From contig NZ_CP020821.1 in assembly GCF_002105755.1 (NCBI RefSeq), positions 1,798,001 through 1,862,000 of the forward strand: a DNA stretch of 64,000 bases, given 5' to 3'. The position numbers and the translations under genes were made by a program. The stretch's first letter is position 1. Each line of letters begins with the position of its first letter. Below, in pieces: positions 8,496 to 20,144 of the stretch. The notes below the pieces were generated by a model. The model was not told where the DNA came from. It searched no databases and was given only the letters and a program-made list of their open reading frames with translations. The stretch is from Mycobacterium colombiense CECT 3035 (lineage in GTDB: Bacteria; Actinomycetota; Actinomycetes; Mycobacteriales; Mycobacteriaceae).

Positions 8496-8567
8496 TGGGC
8501 GCGGACGGTATCGAACCGCCGACCGCTGGTGTGTAAAACCAGAGCTCTACCACTGAGCTACGCGCCC
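8496..8567 (-). tRNA. tRNA-Val (anticodon TAC)
   Basis: The minus strand reads GGGCGCG as the 5' acceptor strand and CGCGCCC as the 3' strand with discriminator A; the CCA end is encoded at 8495-8493. D arm GCTC-AGTGGTA-GAGC, anticodon stem CTGGT/ACCAG with loop TTTACAC giving anticodon TAC, variable region CGGTC, and T arm GGCGG-TTCGATA-CCGTC. All stems pair (one G-U in the T stem), total 72 nt. It lies downstream of ahpE on the same strand. Confidence 0.97.
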
Positions 8568-8621
8568 GTGCCCGGGCAGGCTACCCGCCCGAAGGCCAAC
8601 TTCCCAAAATTTCCAACCCCC

Positions 8622-9086
8622 TCAGGCCCGCAAGGCCGCCAGGGCGTCGGCCCAGAGCCGCTGGTCGCGGGACTCGCCGGGCTGCTTCATCTCGGCGAAG
8701 CGAATGATCCCGGACCGATCGACGACGAACGTGCCGCGGTTGGAGTAGCCGGCGTCCTCGTTGAACACGCCGTAGCTCTGGCTGACCGCGCCGTGCGGCC
8801 AGAAGTCCGACAGCACCGGGAAGGTGAAGCCGCTGTCCAGCGACCAGACCCGGTGGGTGGGCGGCGGGCCCACCGAGATCGCCAGCGCCGCGCTCTGATC
8901 GTTTTCGAACTCGGGCAGGTGGTCACGCAACAGATCCAGCTCGCCCTGGCAGATCCCGGTGAAGGCCAGCGGGAAGAACACCAGCAGAACGTTCTTGGCG
9001 TCCCGATACGAACTCAGCGTGACGCGCTGCTGGTTCTGGTCGCGCAAAGTGAAATCCGGGGCGGCTGTGCCGACGGGCAGCATCAA
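8622..9086 (-). CDS. ahpE: One-cysteine peroxiredoxin AhpE
   Basis: A 154-residue peroxiredoxin. The peroxidatic site PLAFTGICQGEL places Thr43 and Cys46 in the PxxxTxxC arrangement, and the conserved Arg is in the SNRGTF segment. There is no second resolving Cys, as in M. tuberculosis AhpE (Rv2238c), a 1-Cys Prx that reduces peroxynitrite and fatty-acid hydroperoxides and is recycled by mycothiol/mycoredoxin. The ATG at 9086 overlaps the stop of the DUF3052 gene by 4 bases, so the two are co-translated. tRNA-Val follows 55 bp downstream. Confidence 0.96.
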   Translation of the reverse strand: MMLPVGTAAPDFTLRDQNQQRVTLSSYRDAKNVLLVFFPLAFTGICQGELDLLRDHLPEFENDQSAALAISVGPPPTHRVWSLDSGFTFPVLSDFWPHGAVSQSYGVFNEDAGYSNRGTFVVDRSGIIRFAEMKQPGESRDQRLWADALAALRA

Positions 9087-9505
9087 CGCTTCCCGGCACG
9101 GGATTTGGGCTGCACCAACCGGCTGGCGCTCCAGTCCCCCAGGTTGACCGAGGAGGTCGGCATCAGACCGGCGGTGGGGGCGGCCTCCGCGATTTCGGCC
9201 GGCAAGACGTGACCCGGCTTGCCGGTCTTGGGCGTCAGCACCCAGATCACGCCGTCTTCGGCCAGCGGGCCGATCGCGTCCATCAGGGTGTCCACCAGGT
9301 CGCCGTCACCGTCGCGCCACCACAGCAGGACGACGTCGACCACCTCGTCGGTGTCCTCGTCGAGCAAGTCACTGCCGCAGGCTTCCTCGACCGCGGCGCG
9401 GATCTCGTCATCGGTGTCTTCGTCCCAGCCCCACTCCTGGACAACCTGGTCCCGCTGGATGCCCAATTTGCGGGCGTAGCTCGGGGCGTGATCCGCCGCG
9501 ACCAC
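9083..9505 (-). CDS. DUF3052 family protein
   Basis: A 140-residue acidic cytosolic protein of the DUF3052 family, found throughout actinobacteria and equal to Rv2239c by position. Visible segments are [19 protein letters not shown], a [25 protein letters not shown] core, [16 protein letters not shown] and [16 protein letters not shown] at the C-terminus. The GTG/ATG region at 9505 is preceded by AAGGAGG, an unusually strong ribosome site. It is upstream of, and overlaps, ahpE. Function unknown; the pairing suggests a link to redox defence but this is inference. Confidence 0.88.
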   Translation of the reverse strand: MVAADHAPSYARKLGIQRDQVVQEWGWDEDTDDEIRAAVEEACGSDLLDEDTDEVVDVVLLWWRDGDGDLVDTLMDAIGPLAEDGVIWVLTPKTGKPGHVLPAEIAEAAPTAGLMPTSSVNLGDWSASRLVQPKSRAGKR

Positions 9506-9588
9506 CGTGGAGCCTCCTTAACGTCCGCGCGCTATGCGATTGGGGATTATCGTCGCACAGCCAGAACCTGGTCCATACTTCCGCATCA

Positions 9589-10140
9589 TCACGTTGCCAG
9601 GCACAGTTTCACCGCGTTCTTTTTCGTGTCGTTGAGTTGATCGACCCGTTTGTTGAATTCCCCGGTCCCCGCGTGGGTGCCGATGGCGTTGGCCACCGCG
9701 CGGGCGGCGTCGATGTAGGCGTTGAAGGCGTCCTTGATCTGCTGCGACATGGCATCGCTGAAGCTGTTGCCCACCGTGGTGGCGCTGTCGTTGAGGGCGT
9801 CGATGGCCGGGCCCTCGGTCGGGCCGGTGCCGCGGCCGGCGTTGAACGCCTTGACGAATTCGTTGGTCTTGTCGATCGCGTTCTTGCTGGTGGTGATCAG
9901 CGTGGCGCAGGCGGTGCGCACCGCCTTGGTGGTCAGCGACTGCTGCCGCTGGGACTCGCGGACGCTCGAGGTCACCGACGAGGCGGACACCGACGCCGAC
10001 ACCGACTGCCGGTAGGCCGGCGCCACTTTGGTGTCCGGTGTTGCCGTGCCGTTGGTGACGGAGGTGCACCCGACGATGCCCATCAGCGTCACGGCGACGC
10101 ATCCGAGGGCCAGCGCCCCGCGCCGGGGCAAAGCCTTCAC
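9589..10140 (-). CDS. Putative lipoprotein
   Basis: A secreted hydrophilic helical protein of 183 residues if started at GTG 10140. That start gives a compact lipoprotein signal: VKALPRRG, a hydrophobic [13 protein letters not shown] core and lipobox IVGC with Cys at 23. Upstream GTG starts at 10176 and 10215 are possible but lengthen the n-region and also lack ribosome sites. The mature part is Ser/Thr-rich, then two long helices ([40 protein letters not shown]). It sits in the position of Rv2240c, divergent from aceE with about 220 bp between. No function known. Confidence 0.75.
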   Translation of the reverse strand: MKALPRRGALALGCVAVTLMGIVGCTSVTNGTATPDTKVAPAYRQSVSASVSASSVTSSVRESQRQQSLTTKAVRTACATLITTSKNAIDKTNEFVKAFNAGRGTGPTEGPAIDALNDSATTVGNSFSDAMSQQIKDAFNAYIDAARAVANAIGTHAGTGEFNKRVDQLNDTKKNAVKLCLAT

Positions 10141-10362
10141 CTGCGTCTGAGGGACGGCACCCCACCGGATGAGCACAAGGCTGACGTTACCGGGTGGGTT
10201 GCACACCTGTCCCACACACGCCGAGTTGGTGTTCGCCAGGCGACGTTGCGATCGGCTACCCGACGTCGGCTATCCGCGCGAAACACCGGTGCGGCACGAT
10301 GGTGGGCAGGGTGCGACCCACCCGTTACGGCACACATTCCGCCACACAACAGGAGTAGTGCG

Positions 10363-13152
<2,790 letters not shown>

Positions 13153-13180
13153 CCGGGGCCACTCGCTCGCTCGCGCCTCA

Positions 13181-13208
13181 CCGAGGGCCCGGCCGGCCGG
13201 GCCCTCGG
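13181..13208. terminator. Perfect 28-bp GC palindrome after aceE
   Basis: A 14-bp perfect inverted repeat without spacer (arm CCGAGGGCCCGGCC) lies 28 bases after the aceE stop and 71 bases before mabR. There is no T-run, as is common for mycobacterial terminator-like hairpins. Termination is inferred. Confidence 0.5.
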
Positions 13209-13279
13209 GCTGGCCGGCTTGAGAACGCCACGCGGCTTCTTTGGCGGAAACTTCCAGAAAAGTCGCGTAGGTTTTAGGG

Positions 13280-14602
13280 GTGAATGACAACCCCTTCGCC
13301 GGTCCGTTCGCCAAACAGCCCCGCTCCCCGCTGGAGATGCTGGACACCGTGCCGGAGTCGGTCCTGCGGCGGCTGAAGCAGTATTCCGGCCGGCTGGCCA
13401 CCGAAGCCGTCTCGGTGATGGGCGATCGGCTGCCGTTCTTCGCCGAACTGGAAGCGTCGCAGCGGGCCAGCATGGCGTTGGTCGTGCAGACGGCCATCAA
13501 CAACTTCGCCGAGTGGATGCAGGACCCGCACAGCGACGTCAGCCACACCGCGCAGGCCTTCGAGCTGGTGCCCCAGGACCTCGCCCGCCGCATCGCGCTG
13601 CGGCACAGCGTGGACATGGCGCGGGTGACGATGGACTTCTTCGAGGAGGTCGTCCCGCTGCTGGCCCGCTCCGAGGATCAGCTGACCGCGCTGACGGTGG
13701 GCATCCTCAAGTACAGCCGTGACCTGGCATTCACCGCCGCGACCGCCTATGCGAACGCCGCCGAGGCCCGCGGCACCTGGGACAGCCGGATGGAGGCCAG
13801 CGTCGTCGACGCGGTGGTCCGCGGCGACACCGGCCCCGAGCTGCTGTCCCGCGCCGCGGCGCTGAACTGGGACACCACCGCCCCGGCGACGGTCGTGGTC
13901 GGCACCCCGGCCCCCGGGCGCGACGGGTCGACCGGCCCCGACGACAGCGAGCGCGCGAGCCAGCACGTCCGCGATATCGCCGCACAGCACGGCCGCGCCG
14001 CCCTCACCGACGTGCACGGGACCTGGCTGGTGGCGATCGTGTCCGGCCAACTGTCGCCTACCGACAAATTCCTGGGCGATCTGCTGGTCGCGTTCGCCGA
14101 CGGCCCCGTGGTCGTCGGACCCACCGCGCCCATGCTGACGGCGGCCTACCACAGCGCCAGCGAGGCGATATCCGGCATGAACGCCGTCGGCGGCTGGCGC
14201 GGGGCGCCACGTCCGGTGCCGGCCCGCGAGCTGCTGCCCGAACGGGCGCTGATGGGCGACGCGTCGGCGATCGTGGCGCTGCACACCGACGTGATGGGCC
14301 CGCTGGCGGACGCCGGTCCCACGCTGATCGAGACTCTTGACGCTTACTTAGATTGTGGCGGCGCCATTGAGGCTTGTGCCAGAAAGTTGTTCGTTCATCC
14401 AAACACCGTGCGCTACCGACTCAGGCGGATCACCGACTTCACCGGCCGCGATCCGATGCAGCCCCGCGACGCATATGTCCTGCGAGTGGCGGCGACGGTC
14501 GGCCAGCTCAACTATCCAACCACTCCGCCCAGCGCCACCAGCAACGCCATGCCGGCGGTCCCGCTGCCGGTCAAAGGGGTTGTTGCGGGGCAATCCGGAT
14601 AA
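13280..14602 (+). CDS. mabR: MabR, PucR-type transcriptional regulator of the FAS-II operon
   Basis: A 440-residue regulator with a C-terminal PucR helix-turn-helix: TLDAYLDCGGAIEACARKLF then VHPNTVRYRLRRI near residues 355-392. The N-terminal half is a helical domain (MLDTVPESVLRRLKQYSGRL) and the middle is a GGDEF-like domain of the CdaR/PucR type. M. tuberculosis Rv2242 (MabR) binds the fasII promoter and controls mycolic acid genes. The start is GTG 13280 after TTTTAGGGG. The intergenic region to fabD carries a perfect match to the MabR operator as I recall it. It is transcribed in the same direction as the operon it controls. Confidence 0.93.
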   Translation: MNDNPFAGPFAKQPRSPLEMLDTVPESVLRRLKQYSGRLATEAVSVMGDRLPFFAELEASQRASMALVVQTAINNFAEWMQDPHSDVSHTAQAFELVPQDLARRIALRHSVDMARVTMDFFEEVVPLLARSEDQLTALTVGILKYSRDLAFTAATAYANAAEARGTWDSRMEASVVDAVVRGDTGPELLSRAAALNWDTTAPATVVVGTPAPGRDGSTGPDDSERASQHVRDIAAQHGRAALTDVHGTWLVAIVSGQLSPTDKFLGDLLVAFADGPVVVGPTAPMLTAAYHSASEAISGMNAVGGWRGAPRPVPARELLPERALMGDASAIVALHTDVMGPLADAGPTLIETLDAYLDCGGAIEACARKLFVHPNTVRYRLRRITDFTGRDPMQPRDAYVLRVAATVGQLNYPTTPPSATSNAMPAVPLPVKGVVAGQSG

Positions 14603-14658
14603 CAGTGACTCAGGCAACAGATCGCGGCACGATATCAAACCAGTAGCTTAAGGAGCGG

Positions 14659-14679
14659 TTTTGTAGGGTCTACACAAAA
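14659..14679. promoter_or_regulatory. MabR operator upstream of fabD
   Basis: TTTTGT, nine bases, ACAAAA: a perfect 6-bp inverted repeat with the spacing reported for the MabR site in the M. tuberculosis fasII promoter (Salzman et al. 2010, from memory). It lies between mabR and fabD, 67 bases before the fabD start and just upstream of a likely -10 box. Confidence 0.75.
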
Positions 14680-14694
14680 AGCTAAGACGAGGTT

Positions 14695-14700
14695 CATAAT
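14695..14700 (+). promoter_or_regulatory. Probable -10 box of the fasII promoter
   Basis: CATAAT resembles the TANNNT/TATAAT -10 consensus and lies 15 bases after the MabR operator, so bound MabR would cover the -35 region. The leader to the fabD GTG would be about 40 nt. Confidence 0.4.
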
Positions 14701-14745
14701 CTGTTACACCCGCCAAAACCGTTTCCACAGTGTTCTCTTAAACAC

Positions 14746-15654
14746 GTGATTGCATTGCTTGCGCCCGGACAGGGTTCGCAGACCGAGGGGATGCTCTCGC
14801 CATGGCTGGAGCTCCCCGGCGCCGCTGACCAGTTGGCGCTCTGGTCCAAGGCCAGTGGCCTCGACCTCGTGCGCCTGGGCACCACCGCATCGACCGAAGA
14901 GATCACCGACACCGCGGTGACCCAGCCGCTGGTCGTGGCCGCCACGCTGCTGGCCCACCAGGAGTTGACCAAGCGCGGCCTGCTGTCGGACGCGGACCTG
15001 GTCGTGGCCGGCCACTCCGTCGGGGAGATCGCCGCCTACGCGATCGCCGGCGTGATCGCCGCCGACGACGCCGTCGCGCTGGCCGCCACCCGCGGCGCCG
15101 AGATGGCCAAGGCCTGCGCCATCGAGCCGACCGGCATGTCGGCGGTGCTCGGCGGCGACGAGGGCGAGGTTCTGGCGCGCCTCGAGCAGCTCGACCTGTT
15201 CCCGGCCAACCGCAACGCCGCCGGGCAGATCGTCGCGGCCGGTGCGCTGACCGCGCTGGAGAAGCTGGCCGAAGACCCGCCGGAGAAGGCGCGGGTGCGC
15301 GCCCTTGGTGTGGCCGGAGCGTTCCACACCAAGTACATGGCCTCGGCGCTCGACGGCTACGCCGCCGCGGCGGCTGCCGTTCAGACGTCCGAGCCCACCG
15401 CCACGCTGCTGTCCAACCGCGACGGCAAGCCGGTCGCCTCGGCGGCCGCGGCGATGGAGGCCCTGGTCGCCCAGCTGACCCAGCCGGTCCGCTGGGACCT
15501 GTGCACCGCCACGCTGCGTGACCTGGAAATCGCTGCGGCCGTGGAGTTCCCGCCCGCGGGCACCCTCACCGGCATCGCCAAACGAGAACTTCGGGGGGTT
15601 ACGGCTCGCGCCGTCAAGTCGCCCGCAGACCTGGACGCTTTGGCCGAGCTCTAA
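14746..15654 (+). CDS. fabD: Malonyl-CoA:ACP transacylase FabD
   Basis: A 302-residue malonyltransferase that loads malonate on AcpM for FAS-II. LLAPGQGSQTEGM opens the fold. The nucleophile Ser is in GHSVGEIAAY (near residue 91), Arg in AATRGAEMAKAC and catalytic His in GVAGAFHTKYMA near residue 193. The GTG 14746 start matches homologues (MIALLAPGQGSQ). It is the first gene of fabD-acpM-kasA-kasB-accD6, equivalent to Rv2243, under the MabR-controlled promoter just upstream. Confidence 0.97.
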   Translation: MIALLAPGQGSQTEGMLSPWLELPGAADQLALWSKASGLDLVRLGTTASTEEITDTAVTQPLVVAATLLAHQELTKRGLLSDADLVVAGHSVGEIAAYAIAGVIAADDAVALAATRGAEMAKACAIEPTGMSAVLGGDEGEVLARLEQLDLFPANRNAAGQIVAAGALTALEKLAEDPPEKARVRALGVAGAFHTKYMASALDGYAAAAAAVQTSEPTATLLSNRDGKPVASAAAAMEALVAQLTQPVRWDLCTATLRDLEIAAAVEFPPAGTLTGIAKRELRGVTARAVKSPADLDALAEL

Positions 15655-15741
15655 AGCCAGCTCGACCAGTTGCACAACCAGTACAACCGCATATCAAGTC
15701 AAATCGACTAACACGCAACACATTACGAAGGGAAGCACGCT

Positions 15742-16089
15742 GTGGCTGTCAGCCAGGAAGAAATCATCGCCGGTATCGCCGAGATCATCGAAGAGGTGAC
15801 CGGTATCGAGCCCTCCGAGGTCACCCCGGAGAAGTCCTTCGTCGACGACCTGGACATCGACTCGCTGTCGATGGTCGAGATCGCCGTTCAGACCGAAGAC
15901 AAGTACGGCGTCAAGATCCCTGACGAGGACCTCGCCGGTCTGCGCACCGTCGGTGACGTCGTCTCCTACATCCAGAAGCTCGAGGAAGAGAACCCCGAGG
16001 CCGCCGAGGCGCTGCGCGCCAAGCTGGAGACCGAGAACCCCGAGGCGGTCGCCAACGTCAAGTCGAGGCTGGAAGCGGACAGCAAGTGA
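15742..16089 (+). CDS. acpM: Meromycolate acyl carrier protein AcpM
   Basis: A 115-residue ACP. The phosphopantetheine attachment serine is in [13 protein letters not shown] (Ser near 41). Beyond the normal 80-residue ACP fold there is the mycobacterial acidic C-terminal extension ([19 protein letters not shown]). AcpM carries very long chains during KasA/KasB elongation. The start is GTG 15742 after GAAGGGA; the start codon of kasA overlaps its stop by 4 bases. Equivalent to Rv2244. Confidence 0.98.
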   Translation: MAVSQEEIIAGIAEIIEEVTGIEPSEVTPEKSFVDDLDIDSLSMVEIAVQTEDKYGVKIPDEDLAGLRTVGDVVSYIQKLEEENPEAAEALRAKLETENPEAVANVKSRLEADSK

Positions 16090-17336
16090 GCAAGCCTTCC
16101 ACTGCTAATGGCGGTTACCCCAACGTTGTGGTAACCGCTGTCGCGGCGACGACATCGATCGCGCCGGACATCGAGAGCACGTGGAAGGGTTTGTTGGCCG
16201 GCGAAAGCGGCATCCACGTCCTCGAAGACGAGTTCGTCACCAAGTGGGATCTGCCCGTCAAGATCGGCGGTCACCTCAAAGAGCCCATCGACGAACACAT
16301 GAGCAGGCTGGACATGCGGCGCATGTCGTATGTCCAGCGGCTGGCCAAGGTGCTGAGCACCCAGCTGTGGGAGACCGCCGGTAGTCCCGAGGTCGACCCC
16401 GACCGGTTCTCGGTCGTGGTCGGCACCGGGCTCGGCGGCGCCGAGCGGATCGTTGAGACCTACGACCTGATGAACGAGGGCGGCCCCCGCAAGGTGTCGC
16501 CGCTCGCCGTTCAGATGATCATGCCCAACGGCGCCGCGGCGGTGGTGGGCCTGCAGCTCGGTGCCCGGGCCGGGGTCATCACCCCGGTGTCTGCCTGCTC
16601 GTCGGGTTCGGAGGCGATCGCCCACGCGTGGCGTCAGATCGTCATGGGTGACGCGGACTTCGCCGTTTGCGGTGGGGTCGAGGGTCCCATCGAAGCGCTG
16701 CCCATCGCGGCGTTCTCGATGATGCGGGCCATGTCGACGCGCAACGATGAGCCTGAGCGCGCATCGCGGCCGTTCGACAAGGACCGCGACGGCTTCGTGT
16801 TCGGTGAAGCCGGGGCGATGATGATCATCGAGACCGAAGAGCACGCCAAGGCTCGTGGCGCCAAGCCACTGGCCCGGTTGATGGGTGCCGGCATCACCTC
16901 GGACGCGTTCCACATGGTGGCACCGGCGGCGGACGGCGTGCGCGCCGGCCGCGCCATGACCCGATCGCTGGAGCTGGCGGGGTTGTCCCCCAAGGACGTC
17001 GACCACGTCAACGCCCACGGGACGGCGACGCCGATCGGTGACACGGCCGAGGCCAACGCCATTCGCGTCGCGGGTTGCCAGGAGGCGGCCGTGTACGCAC
17101 CGAAGTCGGCCCTGGGGCACTCCATCGGTGCCGTCGGGGCGCTGGAATCTGTTCTCACGGTATTGAGCCTTCGGGACGGCGTGATACCGCCAACACTCAA
17201 CTACGAAACCCCCGACCCCGAGATCGATCTGGACGTTGTCGCGAGCGAACCCCGCTACGGCGACTTCCGTTATGCGATCAACAACTCGTTCGGGTTCGGT
17301 GGCCACAACGTGGCACTCGCCTTCGGGCGTTACTGA
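16086..17336 (+). CDS. kasA: Beta-ketoacyl-ACP synthase KasA
   Basis: A 416-residue elongating condensing enzyme, the same length as M. tuberculosis KasA (Rv2245), essential for meromycolate chain extension and a target of thiolactomycin. The nucleophile Cys is in [10 protein letters not shown] (Cys171 by the M. tuberculosis numbering), and the two catalytic histidines lie in [11 protein letters not shown] (His311) and [13 protein letters not shown] (His345, with Lys340). NSFGFGGHN closes the protein. It starts at GTG 16086 overlapping acpM; the strong identity to kasB downstream shows tandem duplication. Confidence 0.98.
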   Translation: MSKPSTANGGYPNVVVTAVAATTSIAPDIESTWKGLLAGESGIHVLEDEFVTKWDLPVKIGGHLKEPIDEHMSRLDMRRMSYVQRLAKVLSTQLWETAGSPEVDPDRFSVVVGTGLGGAERIVETYDLMNEGGPRKVSPLAVQMIMPNGAAAVVGLQLGARAGVITPVSACSSGSEAIAHAWRQIVMGDADFAVCGGVEGPIEALPIAAFSMMRAMSTRNDEPERASRPFDKDRDGFVFGEAGAMMIIETEEHAKARGAKPLARLMGAGITSDAFHMVAPAADGVRAGRAMTRSLELAGLSPKDVDHVNAHGTATPIGDTAEANAIRVAGCQEAAVYAPKSALGHSIGAVGALESVLTVLSLRDGVIPPTLNYETPDPEIDLDVVASEPRYGDFRYAINNSFGFGGHNVALAFGRY

Positions 17337-17417
17337 GTACGGCGTCCGGCGGCGCCTCGGGTCGCAAACGGCCCGAGGAGCAGCCGGACAAATCTGGAAG
17401 GAACGTTCGCAAGACCC

Positions 17418-18677
17418 ATGACAGAGCTGGTTACCGGGAAAACGCTCCCGAACGTGGTCGTCACTGGCGTCGCCATGACGACCGCGCTGGCAACTGATGC
17501 CGACACCACCTGGAAGCTGTTGTTGGACAGCCAAAGTGGTATCCGCAAACTCGAGGATCCGTTCGTCGAGGAGTTTGACCTGCCGGTGCGCATCGGCGGG
17601 CATCTGTTGGAAGAGTTCGACAGTCAGTTGACCCGCGTGGAGCTGCGTCGCACGGGCTACCTGCAGCGGATGTCGACCGTGTTGGGCCGGCGGGTCTGGG
17701 AGAACGCCGGCTCCCCCGAGGTCGACAGCGACCGCCTGATGGTGTCCATCGGCACCGGTTTGGGTTCGTCGGAAGAGATGGTCTTCAGCTACGACGACAT
17801 GCGCGCTCGTGGCATGAAGGCCGTCTCCCCCCTCGGCGTGCAGAAGTACATGCCCAACGGCGCCTCGGCGGCCGTGGGACTGGAGCGCCAGGCCAAGGCC
17901 GGGGTCATCACCCCGGTGTCGGCGTGCGCGTCGGGTTCCGAGGGGGTGGCCCAGGCCTGGCGCAACATCGTCTTCGGCGAGGCCGACATCGCCATCTGCG
18001 GTGGCGTGGAAACGCGTATCGAGGCCGTGCCGATCGCGGCGTTCGCCCAGATGCGCATCGTGATGTCGACCAAGAACGACGACCCGGCCGGCGCCTGCCG
18101 CCCGTTCGACCGCGACCGCACCGGCTTCGTGTTCGGCGAGGCCGGCGCCCTCATGGTCATCGAAACCGAGGAACACGCCAAAGCCCGCGGCGCCAACATC
18201 CTGGCCCGCATCATGGGCGCCAGCATCACCTCCGACGGCTACCACATGGTCGCCCCCGACCCCAACGGCCTACGCGCCGGACACGCCATGAGCCGGGCCA
18301 TCCAGCTCGCCGGACTCAGCCCATCCGACATCCACCACGTCAACGCCCACGCCACCGGCACCTCGGTCGGCGACGTCGCCGAGGCCAAGGCCATCAACAA
18401 CGCCCTGGGCCCGCACGGCGGAAACGCCGCCGTCTACGCCCCCAAAGCCGCACTCGGCCACTCCGTGGGCGCCGTGGGCGCCGTGGAATCCATCCTGACC
18501 GTGCTCGCCCTGCGCGACCAGGTCATACCGCCCACCCTCAACCTGGAAAACCTCGACCCCGACATCGACCTCGACGTGGTGGCCGGCAAGCCACGCCCGG
18601 GCAACTACGAATACGCCATCAACAACTCATTCGGCTTCGGCGGACACAACGTGGCCATCGCCTTCGGGCGCTACTGA
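17418..18677 (+). CDS. kasB: Beta-ketoacyl-ACP synthase KasB
   Basis: A 419-residue paralogue of KasA that performs the later elongation rounds giving full-length mycolates; in M. tuberculosis its loss shortens mycolates and removes acid-fastness. The active Cys is in [10 protein letters not shown] and histidines are in [11 protein letters not shown] and [20 protein letters not shown] replaces the NAHGTAT of KasA. The ATG 17418 follows GAAGGAACG. There are 81 bp between kasA and kasB without obvious signals. Equivalent to Rv2246. Confidence 0.98.
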   Translation: MTELVTGKTLPNVVVTGVAMTTALATDADTTWKLLLDSQSGIRKLEDPFVEEFDLPVRIGGHLLEEFDSQLTRVELRRTGYLQRMSTVLGRRVWENAGSPEVDSDRLMVSIGTGLGSSEEMVFSYDDMRARGMKAVSPLGVQKYMPNGASAAVGLERQAKAGVITPVSACASGSEGVAQAWRNIVFGEADIAICGGVETRIEAVPIAAFAQMRIVMSTKNDDPAGACRPFDRDRTGFVFGEAGALMVIETEEHAKARGANILARIMGASITSDGYHMVAPDPNGLRAGHAMSRAIQLAGLSPSDIHHVNAHATGTSVGDVAEAKAINNALGPHGGNAAVYAPKAALGHSVGAVGAVESILTVLALRDQVIPPTLNLENLDPDIDLDVVAGKPRPGNYEYAINNSFGFGGHNVAIAFGRY

Positions 18678-18709
18678 ACCGAGCAACACCGAATATCAGG
18701 AGACCTGCG

Positions 18710-20131
18710 ATGACTATCACGGCCCCCGAAACGGTTGGCGAGTCGCTCGACCCTCGCGACCCGCTGTTGCGCTTGAGCACCTTCTTCGACGATGACACCG
18801 TCGAGCTGCTGCACGAGCGCGATCGTTCCGGCGTCCTTGCCGCCGCGGGGACCGTGAACGGCGTGCGCACCATTGCGTTCTGCACCGACGGCACCGTCAT
18901 GGGCGGCGCGATGGGCATCGAGGGCTGCACGCACATCGTCAACGCCTACGACACCGCCATCGAGGAGCAGAGCCCGATCGTGGGTATCTGGCACTCCGGC
19001 GGTGCCCGGCTGGCCGAGGGCGTGAAGGCGCTCCACGCGGTGGGCCTGGTCTTCGAGGCGATGATCCGGGCGTCCGGCTACATCCCGCAGATCTCGGTGG
19101 TCGTCGGCTTCGCGGCCGGCGGCGCCGCCTATGGGCCGGCCCTGACCGACGTGATCGTGATGGCGCCGGACAGCCGCGTGTTCGTCACCGGGCCCGACGT
19201 GGTCCGCAGCGTCACCGGCGAGGACGTGGACATGTGCTCGCTCGGCGGCCCGGAGACGCACCACAAGAAGTCCGGGGTGTGCCACATCGTCGCCGACGAC
19301 GAGCTCGACGCCTACGAGCGGGGTCGCCGGTTGGTCGGGTTGTTCTGCCAGCAGGGGCATTTCGACCGCAACAAGGCCGAGGCCGGTGACACCGACATCC
19401 ACGCGCTGCTGCCCGAGTCGGCGCGACGGGCCTACGACGTGCGCCCGATCGTGACCGCGATCCTCGACGACGAGACGCCCTTCGACGAGTTCCAGGCCAA
19501 CTGGGCGCCGTCGATGGTGATCGGTCTGGGCCGGCTGTCCGGCCGCACGGTGGGCGTGCTCGCCAACAACCCGCTGCGCCTGGGCGGCTGCCTGAACTCC
19601 GAAAGCGCCGAGAAGGCAGCACGTTTCGTGCGGCTGTGCGACGCCTTCGGCATCCCGCTGGTGGTGATCGTCGACGTGCCCGGCTACCTGCCCGGTGTCG
19701 ACCAGGAGTGGGGCGGCGTGGTGCGCCGCGGCGCCAAGCTGCTGCACGCGTTCGGCGAGTGCACCGTTCCGCGCGTCACGCTGGTCACCCGAAAGACGTA
19801 CGGCGGGGCCTACATTGCGATGAACTCGCGGTCGCTGAACGCCACCAAGGTGTACGCCTGGCCGGACGCCGAGGTTGCGGTGATGGGCGCCAAGGCGGCC
19901 GTCGGCATTCTGCACAAGAAGAAGCTGGCCGCCGCGGCGGATCACGAGCGCGAAGCGCTGCACGACCAGCTGGCCGCCGAGCACGAGAAGATCGCGGGCG
20001 GTGTGGACAGCGCCATCGAGATCGGCGTGGTCGACGAGAAGATCGACCCGTCGCACACCCGCAGCAAGCTCACCGAGGCGCTGGCCCAGGCGCCCACGCG
20101 CCGCGGCCGCCACAAGAACATCCCGCTGTAA
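18710..20131 (+). CDS. accD6: Acetyl/propionyl-CoA carboxylase beta subunit AccD6
   Basis: A 473-residue carboxyltransferase that works with AccA3 to make malonyl-CoA for FAS-I/FAS-II. N-terminal half: WHSGGARLAEGVKALHAVG and the VVVGFAAGGAAYGPALTD oxyanion/biotin pocket. C-terminal half: VPGYLPGVDQEWGGVVRRGAKLL and TRKTYGGAYIAMNS, the second oxyanion loop. The start ATG 18710 follows AGGAGACC. It is the last gene of the operon. The stop is only 13 bp from the stop of a convergent FAD hydroxylase gene, where M. tuberculosis instead has a short gene and glpD1. Confidence 0.97.
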   Translation: MTITAPETVGESLDPRDPLLRLSTFFDDDTVELLHERDRSGVLAAAGTVNGVRTIAFCTDGTVMGGAMGIEGCTHIVNAYDTAIEEQSPIVGIWHSGGARLAEGVKALHAVGLVFEAMIRASGYIPQISVVVGFAAGGAAYGPALTDVIVMAPDSRVFVTGPDVVRSVTGEDVDMCSLGGPETHHKKSGVCHIVADDELDAYERGRRLVGLFCQQGHFDRNKAEAGDTDIHALLPESARRAYDVRPIVTAILDDETPFDEFQANWAPSMVIGLGRLSGRTVGVLANNPLRLGGCLNSESAEKAARFVRLCDAFGIPLVVIVDVPGYLPGVDQEWGGVVRRGAKLLHAFGECTVPRVTLVTRKTYGGAYIAMNSRSLNATKVYAWPDAEVAVMGAKAAVGILHKKKLAAAADHEREALHDQLAAEHEKIAGGVDSAIEIGVVDEKIDPSHTRSKLTEALAQAPTRRGRHKNIPL

Positions 20132-20144
20132 TCCCCGGCGAAGC

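Noticed and set aside
8179..8553. Open frame over the tRNA-Val gene on the minus strand
   Set aside because: Its start overlaps the tRNA and the translation (MVELWFYTPAVGGS) is the tRNA sequence read as protein; no domain.
9637..10362. Upstream extension of aceE
   Set aside because: The sequence is the antisense of the lipoprotein gene. The TTG at 10363 with AGGAG fits homologues.
13280..14602. FasR as a name for the regulator before fabD
   Set aside because: FasR is a TetR protein acting on fas/acpS; this protein has the PucR-type HTH and position of MabR.
15966..18245. Very long minus-strand open frame across acpM, kasA and kasB
   Set aside because: Antisense shadow produced by high-GC codon bias; the forward frames encode well-known proteins.
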